Below are positions 18,842 through 27,389 of a DNA stretch of 33,912 bases, piece after piece. The stretch lies in NCBI GenBank assembly GCA_938040325.1, contig CALHXW010000067.1, forward strand, positions 1 to 33,912, written 5' to 3'. Below the pieces are notes generated by a model. It made no database searches and was not told the origin of the DNA. It saw nothing but the letters and a program-made list of their open reading frames with translations. Each line of letters starts with the position of its first letter. Position 1 is the first letter of the stretch. Position numbers and translations under genes: made by a program. This stretch comes from an uncultured bacterium. Lineage in GTDB: Bacteria; Myxococcota_A; UBA9042; PHBI01.

Positions 18842-19747
18842 ATGCAGATCACTGGCAAAACGATCGCGATCACCGGCGCCACCGGCTTTCTTGGCGGCCA
18901 CATCACGGAGGCGCTGCTCGACGCCGGGGCGAAGGTGGTCGGCGTCGTGCGGACCCCGTCGAAAGGGGCCTGGCTCGCCGAGCGTGGCGTCGTCATGCGG
19001 CGAGCCGACCTCGGAGATCGCGACAGCCTCACTGCGGCGTTTCAGGGCGCAGACGCTGTGGTCTCGAACGCCGCTCTTGGCTCCAACCAGGGCGAGCTCG
19101 AAGACTTTGTCCGCGTGAACTGTGAAGGCGTCGACAACACCTTTGACGCTGCAGCGGCCGCGGGCGTCTCGCGGGTCGTCCACATCTCGACCACGGCCGT
19201 CTATCAGAACCGCCTCTGGCGCCGTATGGACGAGTCTGCGGAGCCCCTCGACACCACCCGGCGGCGCTTCAATCCCGCCGACGTCACGACCGATTGGCGC
19301 TACGCTCGCACCAAGCGCATCGCCGAGGATCGGGCGTGGTCGAAGGCCGACGAGCACGGCATCGCCCTGACCGCACTGCGTCCGGGACCGATCTATGGGT
19401 CGCGCGACCACAAGGCGACCGCTCAGCTGCTCGGCAAGCTCGAAAAGGCGGTGCTGTTCACACCGACCGTCGGGGTCCCGTGGGTCCACGCGCGTGACGT
19501 CGGCGACGTCGTGCGTTCGGCGCTTGAGCAAGACGCATCCATCGGCCGTGCGTTCAATCTGACGGGCGAGCCCGTCAGCCACTACACCTTCATGCGTGCG
19601 CTCAAGCGCGCCAAAGGGCAGGGGGGCTGGATCGTCCCCATCCCGCTGCCGCTCTGGGTGCGCTACGACTGCAGTGCAGCCCGTGAGACGCTTGGCTTCA
19701 GCCCGCGCCCGATCGATGAGGGGCTGGCGGAGGCGCTTGCGCCATGA
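18842..19747 (+). CDS. NAD(P)-dependent epimerase/dehydratase (extended SDR)
   Basis: A 301-residue cytosolic enzyme of the extended short-chain dehydrogenase family. The Rossmann motif GATGFLGG lies at residues 13-20, with an Asp-containing NADL-like segment (RRADLGDRDS) after it. The catalytic Tyr and Lys sit in YARTK, and a Ser/Thr pair in HISTTAVY is the usual third member. The conserved RPGPIYG and WVHARDVGDVV are family features of NAD-dependent sugar or steroid epimerases/dehydratases. The substrate cannot be told from sequence. The ATG at 18842 lacks a strong ribosome-binding site. The stop overlaps the hybrid kinase start as ATGA (19744-19747), so the two proteins are made together. 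Confidence 0.9.
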   Translation: MQITGKTIAITGATGFLGGHITEALLDAGAKVVGVVRTPSKGAWLAERGVVMRRADLGDRDSLTAAFQGADAVVSNAALGSNQGELEDFVRVNCEGVDNTFDAAAAAGVSRVVHISTTAVYQNRLWRRMDESAEPLDTTRRRFNPADVTTDWRYARTKRIAEDRAWSKADEHGIALTALRPGPIYGSRDHKATAQLLGKLEKAVLFTPTVGVPWVHARDVGDVVRSALEQDASIGRAFNLTGEPVSHYTFMRALKRAKGQGGWIVPIPLPLWVRYDCSAARETLGFSPRPIDEGLAEALAP

Positions 19748-22053
19748 CCGCGGCTCTCTGCTCAGAGGCGGTTGAGCTGCTCGACCAGGCGAACGCCGTG
19801 TACATGTCCGAGCGCGACATGGACCGTGCCTATGAGCTTGCCCAGCAGGCAGCAGGCCTCGCGGAAGCGGCTGGTGATGTGTTCACCCAGGCGCGAGCGC
19901 TGCGCTTGATGGGCGGTACGAGCTTCGAGTCTTGGCACCTCGACCGGGCCGTGGAACACCTGAACCACAGCGTCGTGCTCGCACGCGAGTCCAACAACCG
20001 TGAGGCGCTTGTCGAGGGGCTCACGACGCTGGCGATCCTGCAGTCGCGCCACGGAAGCGCGGCGGCGGCCGTCGGGCTCAACCATGATGTGTTGCTCGCC
20101 CTCGAAGGAATCGAAGCCGAGACTCTCGAGCAGCACGACTACTCGCGGACCTATGTGCTCGCTCGGACACACCATAACCTGGCTGCGTCGTACGAGAAGC
20201 TCGCGGAGTACGAGCGCGCAGAGCACCACTCGACCCTCGCGGTCGAAGGCCTTGCTGCAGCAGGCGATCCCTACGCTCGCGGCGTGTCGCTGAGCACGCT
20301 CAGCACCATCCAGCTGCGCTTGGGCCAGGCGGAGAAGGCCGTCGAGACAGCCAGCGAGGCGCTCTCTGCCATCGTGGAGCAACAAGGCTCGCCCCGGCGA
20401 CGCTCGATCGCCACGATGAAGCTCGGGCAGGCGAACTTCGGGGCCGGCAACGTCGAGCGTGCGATCGAGCTCTTGCTTGAGGCCCGCGAGCTTGCGGCGT
20501 CGGCCGAAGCCTACGAAACGCTCGTCAGAACCGTTGCCGATCTCGGGGACGTGACGCTGCAGGTCGGCGACCGAGAAGCTGCCGTTGCCTACCTCGAGGA
20601 GGCCCGACAGATCGCGGAGAAGCACTCGCTTGTCTCCCTGGAGCTGAAGGTCGCCGCACAGCTCTCGCAGGTCCATGCAGAGGCCGGCAACTTCGAGACC
20701 GCATGGCGTTGGGGCAACCGAGCTTGGCAGCTCCGCGAGTCGGTCTTTGAGCAGCAGCGCAAGCGGGCAATCACCGATGCTGAGAGTCGCCATCGAGCCG
20801 AGATCTACCAGCTTGAGAACGTTCGACTGGTCAAGCTCAACGACGAGCTGCGCGAGGCACGCGACACAGCGGACGCGGCAGCCAACGCGAAAGCAAACTT
20901 CTTGGCGATGCTCTCCCACGAGATCCGAACACCGCTCACGGGCATCATCGCTGCCGCCGATCTCATCCTGGCGTCCGAGCTTGAGCCCGAACAGCAGGAG
21001 CTGACCCGGGTGTCGAGGTCGTCGGGCGAGCTCGTGTTGACCATCATCAACGACATCCTGGACTTCAGCCGGCTCGATGCCGGCAAGCTGGGGCTGGACC
21101 GGCTGGCGTTTGACCTTCGCGAGACGGTCGAGCAGACCGTTTGGCTGCTCGGCCCGAGAGCCCGCGAGAAGGGCCTCGGCCTGGATATTGCGATCCTCGA
21201 TCCCGGCCACAAGCGCGTGCTCGGTGACGAGACGCGCCTCACGCAAGTCCTCGTCAACCTTGTAGGAAACGCCATCAAGTTCACGGCAGAAGGCACGGTC
21301 TCAGTGCGCTGTGTTCGTGGCGCCGACGAGGCGATGCACTTTGAGGTCTCCGACACCGGGCCCGGGGTGGGCGCCGATCCTGAACGGCTCTTTCAGCCCT
21401 TCGAGCAAGGGTCTCTGGCAGTCGGCCGGCGCCACGGCGGGACCGGCTTGGGGCTGTCGATTGCCAAGCGCCTCGTCGAAGCGATGGGCGGCACCATCGT
21501 GGCGCGCAACAACGACGACGGACCGGGCGCGTGCTTTTCGTTTTCTGTGCCGCTGCCGCCGGCAGCGGTTGAGACACGCGCGGCGGGCCTCGGCAACTAT
21601 CACTTCTCGATCCCGGCTGGTCCCCGCGTCGGCGAGCCCGCACCGGCGGGGCAGCGGCAGATCTTGCTCGTCGATGACGCGTCGATCCACCGAGAGCTTC
21701 TGCCGGGGCTCTTCGCCATGTTCGGCGTCGCCTGCGATGTTGCCGCGACCGGGGAAGAGGCCGTGTCTAAGGCGAACGCATGCCGCTACGACCTCATCCT
21801 GATGGACCGCCACCTGCCTGGAATCGACGGCTTCGAGGCGACGGCTCAGATCAAGCGCGGGCCCCATGGGGCCGTCCCAATCGTCGCCCACACGGGCACC
21901 GTCACCGATGAGACGCGAGCGGCCGGCGACGCTGCTGGCATCGTCGCCTACTACCGCAAGCCTGTTGCCCTGCCCGAGGTGAAGGCGATTGTGGCTCGTT
22001 GGTTGGGTGTTCAGTCGCCCGCCGAGCCCGAGCCCGAGCCACACTCGGCGTGA
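19744..22053 (+). CDS. Soluble hybrid histidine kinase: TPR sensor, HisKA, HATPase, receiver
   Basis: A 769-residue protein with no membrane segment. Residues about 1-335 are TPR-like helical repeats (for example ARTHHNLAASYEKLAEYERA), the presumed input domain. A coiled coil (about 336-385) leads to the HisKA domain with phosphorylated H392 in FLAMLSHEIRTPLTG. The HATPase domain shows the N box NLVGNAIKF (about 505-513), DTGPGVG (537-543) and GGTGLGLSIAKRL. The receiver domain (about 638-755) has acidic D644/D645, phospho-acceptor D688 in LILMDRHLPGIDG, T717 and K739 in RKP. No output domain follows, so the phosphate must pass to a separate phosphotransfer or regulator protein not seen here. 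It overlaps the epimerase stop by ATGA and, at its 3' end, the minus-strand gene by 43 bases. Confidence 0.95.
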   Translation: MTAALCSEAVELLDQANAVYMSERDMDRAYELAQQAAGLAEAAGDVFTQARALRLMGGTSFESWHLDRAVEHLNHSVVLARESNNREALVEGLTTLAILQSRHGSAAAAVGLNHDVLLALEGIEAETLEQHDYSRTYVLARTHHNLAASYEKLAEYERAEHHSTLAVEGLAAAGDPYARGVSLSTLSTIQLRLGQAEKAVETASEALSAIVEQQGSPRRRSIATMKLGQANFGAGNVERAIELLLEARELAASAEAYETLVRTVADLGDVTLQVGDREAAVAYLEEARQIAEKHSLVSLELKVAAQLSQVHAEAGNFETAWRWGNRAWQLRESVFEQQRKRAITDAESRHRAEIYQLENVRLVKLNDELREARDTADAAANAKANFLAMLSHEIRTPLTGIIAAADLILASELEPEQQELTRVSRSSGELVLTIINDILDFSRLDAGKLGLDRLAFDLRETVEQTVWLLGPRAREKGLGLDIAILDPGHKRVLGDETRLTQVLVNLVGNAIKFTAEGTVSVRCVRGADEAMHFEVSDTGPGVGADPERLFQPFEQGSLAVGRRHGGTGLGLSIAKRLVEAMGGTIVARNNDDGPGACFSFSVPLPPAAVETRAAGLGNYHFSIPAGPRVGEPAPAGQRQILLVDDASIHRELLPGLFAMFGVACDVAATGEEAVSKANACRYDLILMDRHLPGIDGFEATAQIKRGPHGAVPIVAHTGTVTDETRAAGDAAGIVAYYRKPVALPEVKAIVARWLGVQSPAEPEPEPHSA

Positions 22054-24332
22054 GGCTCAGCCCGCCCGCCGCGTCTGCGAGCGGCCATGAGCAACAGCCC
22101 AACCGCGAGAGCCGACGCCCAAGGTGGTGGGGCCGTACCTTGAGCCGCACATCCGCTCGTGTCGTCCGGCGCGATCGGTGCGCCGCACGTCCCGCACCGT
22201 CCGCCACAGCCATCGGAGCCGCAGCTGCCTGGCGTACACGCTGGGATACACGTGTCGCACGCCGCACTCGTCGCCGGCTCGTGGACGCAAGCGCCCAGAG
22301 CGGGATCGCAGCGATCGGCGGTGCACGCGTCGGCGTCATCGCACTGTTCGACCAGCTCGATCACGGCACCGCAGCCGTCTACCCGATAGAGCGCGTCCCC
22401 ACTGCATGCGAGCAGCTCCATCTCGGAGCACGACGCGCCCTGGCACTCGGCCGTGGCGCGCGGCGAATGCACGCACGCGTTCGCGATGGGGTCGCAGCCA
22501 TCGTAGGTGCATGGGTCTCCGTCGTCGCATCCAACGGCGATTCCGACCGTCTTGCCGCAGGTGTCGACCAGCGCGAGGTGGCCGTCCACGCAGCCGAGAC
22601 CAGCCTCCCCGCTGCACTCCGAGCAGCCGGGCGCCGTGTCATGCACACACTGCTCAATCGTGGCGTCGCAGCTGTCGATCGTGCATGCGTCGTAGTCATC
22701 GCACGCGACCGCGATCGCGCCGACTGTGCCGCAGCTATCGAACCAGTGGAGGTCGCCGTCGACGCAGCCGACGGTCGCCTCGGGTCGGCAGCTCAGACAC
22801 TCTTGGGCCGTGACGGATGCGTCTTCGCACGCGCCGGCATCGCAGCGCTCGACGGTACACGGGTCGCCGTCGCTGCAGTTCTCAACCACCTCTTGAGCCG
22901 CACCGCAGCCGTCGGTCGCCACCACTGTTCCGCCCACGCAGATCGGAGGGCCTGAGCCCCTACAGTCGTCGGCTTGGCAGGCCGGCAACGCCGACGGGTA
23001 GTGCCGACACTCCGCAGCGGTGCAGGCGTCCGACGTGCAGATGTCCCCGTCGTCGCAGCTGTCGGCGAGCGCCCCCTGAGCACCGCAGCTGTCGATCCAA
23101 TAGAGGCGGCCCGCTGCGCACTCCTGGGCGGCATTGGGTTCGCAGTCGGGCGGGTCGGGCGGGTCGGGCGGGTCGGGGGGCGTCGTCCACGTCACCGTCA
23201 GGCGAAACGCATCGACCCAGACGTCGCTGTCGCGGTTGCCGCTCGGGAAGCTGTGGTGCTTGAGCCGCGCGGTGAGCTGGGCAAGGGTTGCCCAGTTTAG
23301 GCCCGCCGCGCTGATGTCGAGGTCGACCCACGCGAGGTTCGTTTGAGAAAACGTCACCGAGGCTCCAGCGGCCTCGAGCGCGCCCACTAGCGCATAAGGT
23401 CCCGAGTCGTATTGGAACCTCACTAAGGCCCCTACACGCGCGCTAGCGATGGTCTCGTCGCCAGGCGGGTCGCAGAGCGCAAACCCACTCGCGACCAAGT
23501 CATCGCCAGGGTCGAGGTTTGGAGACTGCGCCGTGTTGCCATCGGGAGGGCCGCTGGCCGCCGTCGTGCTCGACCAGTCGCCGCCGCTGGTGACAGAGCT
23601 GGCATAAGCGGTCTGAGACGTGGCGTTCGCATCGCTGCACGGGTCCGGCGGATCGGGCGGGTCCGGTGGTGTCACCACACCGTCGCAGCTCACCAGCTCA
23701 AAGATGATCGCGTCCGCTTCGTCACTCTTTTGGTCGTCCGTTCCGTCAAGCAATACGTGCCCAGACCCGGGCGCGAGCGGGAAGAGGCCAAGCTCCCGAT
23801 AGACGGGCCCGTGGCTGTCGTTTTCGACCACCGCACCGTCTCGCTGGTCGATGACCTGGTGGGTGACCGTGCCGTCGGCTGCGTGCACGAAGTAGTCGGC
23901 GTCGTCGGTCCGGTTTGGGGTCGCGCGAAACGCTGCGGTGACCCGGTAGACCCCAGCGATGGGCAAGCTGGTAGGGGCCCACGTGGCCGTGCCGACCCGG
24001 CTGTTGGGGTCGCCGACCTCCTTGCTGAGGTAGCGGTAGCTACCGCCGATACCCTCTGGGCTCGTCCAGGTGTTCCAGTCGCTGCCGGTCTCGCTGTAGC
24101 CAGCATCCCCGTCGTCGAGGGTCAGCTCCCAGCCAATAGGGCACTGCGCGGCTGCATCGGAGCCGGTGAGTGCCAGGCCCAGCGCGGCAAACACGAGCGC
24201 TGCGAGCCGCCCTCTTCGCGACGCCTCTCTGCCGCCGATTGCGTCACTCGCCCGATTTTGTTCACATGGCCTATGCGCGCGTCTCTCATCATGAGTGTCA
24301 CTCTGCTCGGCTCGCTCGGCTTGGCCTTGCAC
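22011..24332 (-). CDS. Secreted golvesin-like, Cys-rich repeat protein with MYXO-CTERM-like tail
   Basis: An exported protein (773 residues as drawn). After the signal peptide (RRGRLAALVFAALGLALTG, ending near AAAQ), a golvesin/Xly-CBD-like beta domain follows, beginning WELTLDDGDAGYSETG and containing YRYLSKE, TATWAP and DADYFVHAADGT. A PDPPDPPDP linker, a second beta-sandwich-like domain and another PDPP linker come next. Then follow five Cys-rich units, a CGSDGCGGRCGTCG motif and a C-terminal tail: Cys, hydrophobic helix (WASALAVGLLLMAA) and RRR. This tail resembles MYXO-CTERM sorting signals, cleaved by myxosortase before surface anchoring. The start is unresolved: no in-frame ATG, GTG or TTG precedes the signal peptide until GTG 24332, which lies inside the divergent lipoprotein gene. 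The 3' end overlaps the hybrid kinase by 43 bases. Confidence 0.8.
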   Translation of the reverse strand: MQGQAERAEQSDTHDERRAHRPCEQNRASDAIGGREASRRGRLAALVFAALGLALTGSDAAAQCPIGWELTLDDGDAGYSETGSDWNTWTSPEGIGGSYRYLSKEVGDPNSRVGTATWAPTSLPIAGVYRVTAAFRATPNRTDDADYFVHAADGTVTHQVIDQRDGAVVENDSHGPVYRELGLFPLAPGSGHVLLDGTDDQKSDEADAIIFELVSCDGVVTPPDPPDPPDPCSDANATSQTAYASSVTSGGDWSSTTAASGPPDGNTAQSPNLDPGDDLVASGFALCDPPGDETIASARVGALVRFQYDSGPYALVGALEAAGASVTFSQTNLAWVDLDISAAGLNWATLAQLTARLKHHSFPSGNRDSDVWVDAFRLTVTWTTPPDPPDPPDPPDCEPNAAQECAAGRLYWIDSCGAQGALADSCDDGDICTSDACTAAECRHYPSALPACQADDCRGSGPPICVGGTVVATDGCGAAQEVVENCSDGDPCTVERCDAGACEDASVTAQECLSCRPEATVGCVDGDLHWFDSCGTVGAIAVACDDYDACTIDSCDATIEQCVHDTAPGCSECSGEAGLGCVDGHLALVDTCGKTVGIAVGCDDGDPCTYDGCDPIANACVHSPRATAECQGASCSEMELLACSGDALYRVDGCGAVIELVEQCDDADACTADRCDPALGACVHEPATSAACDTCIPACTPGSCGSDGCGGRCGTCGAPIAPDDTSGCAAQGTAPPPWASALAVGLLLMAARRRGGRAEPHAECGSGSGSAGD
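22257..23144 (-). repeat. Five tandem Cys-rich protein units of about 58-60 residues
   Basis: Each unit runs C..G.L...D.CG......C, then C[DS]D.D.CT...C......C. The second halves read CDDGDICTSDAC, CSDGDPCTVERC, CDDYDACTIDSC, CDDGDPCTYDGC and CDDADACTADRC. The units have diverged at the DNA level, so they are an old protein duplication rather than a recent tandem repeat. Confidence 0.85.
23145..23180 (-). repeat. Nine-base tandem repeat encoding a Pro-Pro-Asp linker
   Basis: GTCGGGCGG occurs four times in a row on the plus strand (the last copy has one change) and encodes the PDPPDPPDP linker of the minus-strand protein. A second, three-copy version lies at 23641-23667. Such short repeats can vary in copy number by slippage and so change linker length. 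Confidence 0.85.
23641..23667 (-). repeat. Second nine-base tandem repeat (Pro-Pro-Asp linker)
   Basis: Three imperfect copies of GGGTCCGGC/GGATCGGGC/GGGTCCGGT encode the first PDPPDPPDP linker, between the golvesin-like domain and the next domain of the same protein. Confidence 0.75.
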
Positions 24333-24818
24333 GGCTGCGTCGAGGTGGACCCCTTCGAGGCCGACGATGCCGCGACGTCCGCCGACACCGAGACTCCGAC
24401 GCCGGCCGGACTCGGCAACAGCTGCGAGGCGCCCGTTGAGATCCCCGGGTTGCCCTACTCGTTCTTCGGTGACCTCGGAGACTTCTCCGACACCTTCCAC
24501 GCCGCCAGCGGTCAGTGCGCCGACGTGGTCGACCCCGCGCTTGGCGGCGGCCAGGGCACCCCCGACGTGGTCTTTCTTCTGCAGCCAGAGACCACCGGCT
24601 CGCACGAGGTGAGCGTCGAGGCTCCGTGGGACAACATCGTCTACGTCATCGCTGGCGCGTGTGCTCCCGAGCCCGCGTCGTGTGTCGGTGGTGACGGAGG
24701 CGCCGACGGCTCGCTCGAGGTGTGGCTGACGGCCGGAGCCGCCTATCACGTCGTCGTCGATGGCGCTTCCGCCGGCGCCCCTGGACAGTTCACCGTCCAT
24801 GTCAGCGCTCCGCGGTGA
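24273..24818 (+). CDS. Lipoprotein with PPC-like beta-sandwich domain
   Basis: A 181-residue exported protein. The signal peptide MRASLIMSVTLLGSLGLALH ends at lipobox LHGC (C22); ATG 24291 is an alternative start without a basic residue. No clear ribosome-binding site is seen for either. An acidic/Thr-Pro linker (about 25-48) leads to a single domain with the pattern of bacterial pre-peptidase C-terminal-like modules: NSCEAPVEIPGLPYSFFGDL, CADV, TPDVVFLLQPETTGSHEVSV, YVIAGAC and LTAGAAYHVVVDGASAGAPG. Such stand-alone domains are frequent in Myxococcota and probably bind something at the cell surface. The gene is embedded between minus-strand genes: it overlaps the 850-residue protein's 3' end by 17 bases and lies divergent from, possibly overlapping, the golvesin-like gene. 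Confidence 0.8.
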   Translation: MRASLIMSVTLLGSLGLALHGCVEVDPFEADDAATSADTETPTPAGLGNSCEAPVEIPGLPYSFFGDLGDFSDTFHAASGQCADVVDPALGGGQGTPDVVFLLQPETTGSHEVSVEAPWDNIVYVIAGACAPEPASCVGGDGGADGSLEVWLTAGAAYHVVVDGASAGAPGQFTVHVSAPR

Positions 24819-27354
24819 CGCGCCGCACGCGCCACCACAGCCCCAGCCCCAGCAGCCCCAGCAGCGTCGCCCGCGCGTCGCCGGAGCCGTTGCACTCGCA
24901 GCCTCCCGAGGACCCGCCACCCTCCACCGTGTCGCCATCGCTCGTGTCGCCGCCACCACTGCAGTCGCCGCTGCCGGTCGTCACGTTCTGACAGCCGAGG
25001 TCCGGGTTGCAGAAGTCGGAGGTACACGGGTCGCCATCGTCGCAGTCGGCCGCTGAGACACAGCAGACCTCTCGCGGCGTGAACACGCACCCAATGGTCG
25101 GCTCGCAGCTGTCGTCGGTGCATGGGTCCGCATCGCCGCAGAAGCGGGCGTCGCCTGTGCACGCGCCATCGGCGCACGCGTCATCGGCCGTGCAGGCGTT
25201 ACCGTCGTCGCAGGTCGTGCCATCGTTGATGGCGTCGGCCACGCAGAGCCCGTTGACGCACGCGTTGGTCGTACACAAGTCGCCGTCTGCGCACTCTTCA
25301 TTGCTGCAGCACTCCGCGTCCTCGTCGGTCGCGCCGTCGCAGTCGTCATCGAAGCCGTCGCAGGTCACGTCGTTATCGATGCCGGCCTCGCAGTCATTGA
25401 CGACCGTGCCATTGACGCATCGCTCCACCGCCGAGCTGAGGCAGCCGCCGCTGCAGGTGATGGTCTGTCCCGTCCAGTGCTCGTCGATCTCGCCGTCACA
25501 GTCGTCGTCGACCCCGTCGCACGTGGTGTCCGCTGTACCAGGCAGCGGCGTGCAGCTGTCGACGACCGCTCCGTTGACGCAGGTCCTGCTGCCGACGTTC
25601 TCGCAGCCGTTCGAGCCGCACGCGATCTGGGTCGGCACGTAGTCGTCGTCGGTGTTGCCGTCACAGTCCTCATCAATGCCGTTGCAGGTGTCGTCGACGC
25701 CAGGCGTCGCGTCTGTGGTGCGCGTCCAGCGTGCCCGGACCTTGTAGCGGCTCAGCGTCTGGGGGGTGCACGCGTGGGTCCACTCCTGCGGGGTGAGCGC
25801 TGCGGAGAGAATCCCCGGTGATGCGAACATGAACGCGTAGCCACCGGATGCCGGCGAGCTGTTGGTCGTTGTCTCAAGCGGCGTCATCCACAGTCCGCGC
25901 GCGTTGGGACTGTTCGGGCCCGGATCGCCAAGCCAGACCGAGTGAGTGTCGGCCCATAGCATCGGCGCGGTCATGCTGCCGTCGGTGATGAGGGGGTTGC
26001 TCGGGCAGCCGCCGACCTGGTCGCAGGTATCCCACGAGCAGTCGTTGGCAGTCTGGGTGACGAACATGGTCGAGGGTCCGCCGCAGCTCTTGATGGCCAT
26101 CATCGTGGAGAGATCGGCGTCCTCGGCGCGGTTGAAGACGAACGTCGGGGTGCCGGCCGTATAGAACTGGTGCTGCGTGCCGGTGACGCCCGGTGCCTTG
26201 CCGATCTCGACCTCGCTGATGATTTCGCCGTTGGACTTGCCCTCGTAGCGCACGCGCATTTCGATGCCGACGTTGGAGACCTGCCGATGGCTGAACTTGA
26301 GCTTACCGCCGGCGCCGGTGAAGGCGCCGATGCCAAAGTGGTCGCCGAGCAGTGGGTTGGGGTCGACGTACTCGTGGACTAGGACGTCGTTGACGAGGAC
26401 GCGCAAGAGCCCGGGCGTCTGGTTGGCGGTCTGCACTTCGACGGTGACGCCACCAGGGCTGCTGACGCCGACGGCTTGCGGGATAACCGCAAGGCCCTGG
26501 TTCCAGGGGAAGGTCGCGCCGTTGGCGTCGATGCGCTCGAGCTGCATGATCCCGGAGTGGTTGATGTTGAGGGAGTAGCCGGACGACGCCTGGGCATCGA
26601 ACTCGGACGTTGCGTTCGTCGAGATGGCCCGCCGAAAGCCGATCTTGGCGATGCCGTAGCCAACGTGCTCGCTCATGTCGACGCGCACGCGAAAGGCGAC
26701 GCGGCCGTCACCGATGGTCTGCAGGCGCTTGCCGAGTGCGAGCGACACAGGCTTTCGGTTGTCGGCCATCATCAGCCAGCCGCTCTCTGCACCCGGTTTG
26801 CTGTCGAACCACACAGCCGCGCCTGTCGTATCGCGGGTGCAGAGCTCGGGCCAGCTGTTGCAGGTGTAGGGGGTGTACCAGCTTCCACCTAGCCGGATGT
26901 CGTCGGCGGGACCGGTCGAGTTCCAGGCGAAGGGCGGAAATCCCGTGACCTCATAGGTCGCGGTGTCGCCGACCACCTCGTAGGACGTCTCGCGGAACCA
27001 GTAGACGTACTTGGCATCGCTAGCAGGCGCGGTCTGGCGGGCGATTGGAAAGGGCTGGAGGCCGTCCGGTCCGATCTGATTGATAAGCTTCCCGGTGTCG
27101 ATCTGCGCTTGGCCACCGCCGAGGTAGGGGTTGAGGATCGACGGCTCGTTGCCATCGCCGAGCTGCCAGAACCGCAGCACCCCGCCATAGTCGGTGTCGA
27201 ACGTTAGGTGGTGCCCGCCCGCGCTGAGCTTCACGCCGTTGTGGCCGTCCGGCGTCACCACGCGCGTCAGCTGCGGCGCTTGGGCGTACGCCTCGGTGCC
27301 GACAAGAGCGAGTGCCGCGAGCAGGGCAAGGCGGACGATGTGAGGTGTGTTCAT
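24802..27354 (-). CDS. Secreted protein with MopE-type metal-binding repeats and MYXO-CTERM-like tail
   Basis: An 850-residue exported protein. ATG 27354 has GGAG eight bases upstream and opens the signal peptide MNTPHIVRLALLAALALVGT. An alternative ATG at 27393 overlaps the stop of the upstream gene as ATGA and would add 13 residues. Residues about 24-555 form a large beta-rich region of no family I recognise, but it is clearly paralogous to the gene at 30306 (shared GRVAFRV, GDHFGI, NVG[IM]E, GCPSNP and CNGIDEDC). From residue 557, three MopE-type repeats occur (CNGIDEDCDG, CDGVDDDCDG and CDGFDDDCDG), then four CxDGDxCT-type units, and a Gly-rich linker. The end, GGCECNG plus hydrophobic LLGLLGLGLWW and RVRR, resembles MYXO-CTERM. 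The MopE motif is thought to bind metal. Probable operon with the upstream lipoprotein. Confidence 0.87.
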   Translation of the reverse strand: MNTPHIVRLALLAALALVGTEAYAQAPQLTRVVTPDGHNGVKLSAGGHHLTFDTDYGGVLRFWQLGDGNEPSILNPYLGGGQAQIDTGKLINQIGPDGLQPFPIARQTAPASDAKYVYWFRETSYEVVGDTATYEVTGFPPFAWNSTGPADDIRLGGSWYTPYTCNSWPELCTRDTTGAAVWFDSKPGAESGWLMMADNRKPVSLALGKRLQTIGDGRVAFRVRVDMSEHVGYGIAKIGFRRAISTNATSEFDAQASSGYSLNINHSGIMQLERIDANGATFPWNQGLAVIPQAVGVSSPGGVTVEVQTANQTPGLLRVLVNDVLVHEYVDPNPLLGDHFGIGAFTGAGGKLKFSHRQVSNVGIEMRVRYEGKSNGEIISEVEIGKAPGVTGTQHQFYTAGTPTFVFNRAEDADLSTMMAIKSCGGPSTMFVTQTANDCSWDTCDQVGGCPSNPLITDGSMTAPMLWADTHSVWLGDPGPNSPNARGLWMTPLETTTNSSPASGGYAFMFASPGILSAALTPQEWTHACTPQTLSRYKVRARWTRTTDATPGVDDTCNGIDEDCDGNTDDDYVPTQIACGSNGCENVGSRTCVNGAVVDSCTPLPGTADTTCDGVDDDCDGEIDEHWTGQTITCSGGCLSSAVERCVNGTVVNDCEAGIDNDVTCDGFDDDCDGATDEDAECCSNEECADGDLCTTNACVNGLCVADAINDGTTCDDGNACTADDACADGACTGDARFCGDADPCTDDSCEPTIGCVFTPREVCCVSAADCDDGDPCTSDFCNPDLGCQNVTTGSGDCSGGGDTSDGDTVEGGGSSGGCECNGSGDARATLLGLLGLGLWWRVRRVTAER

Positions 27355-27389
27355 ACGCGTGCTCCGTAGAAGACGATGGCGTGGCGTGC

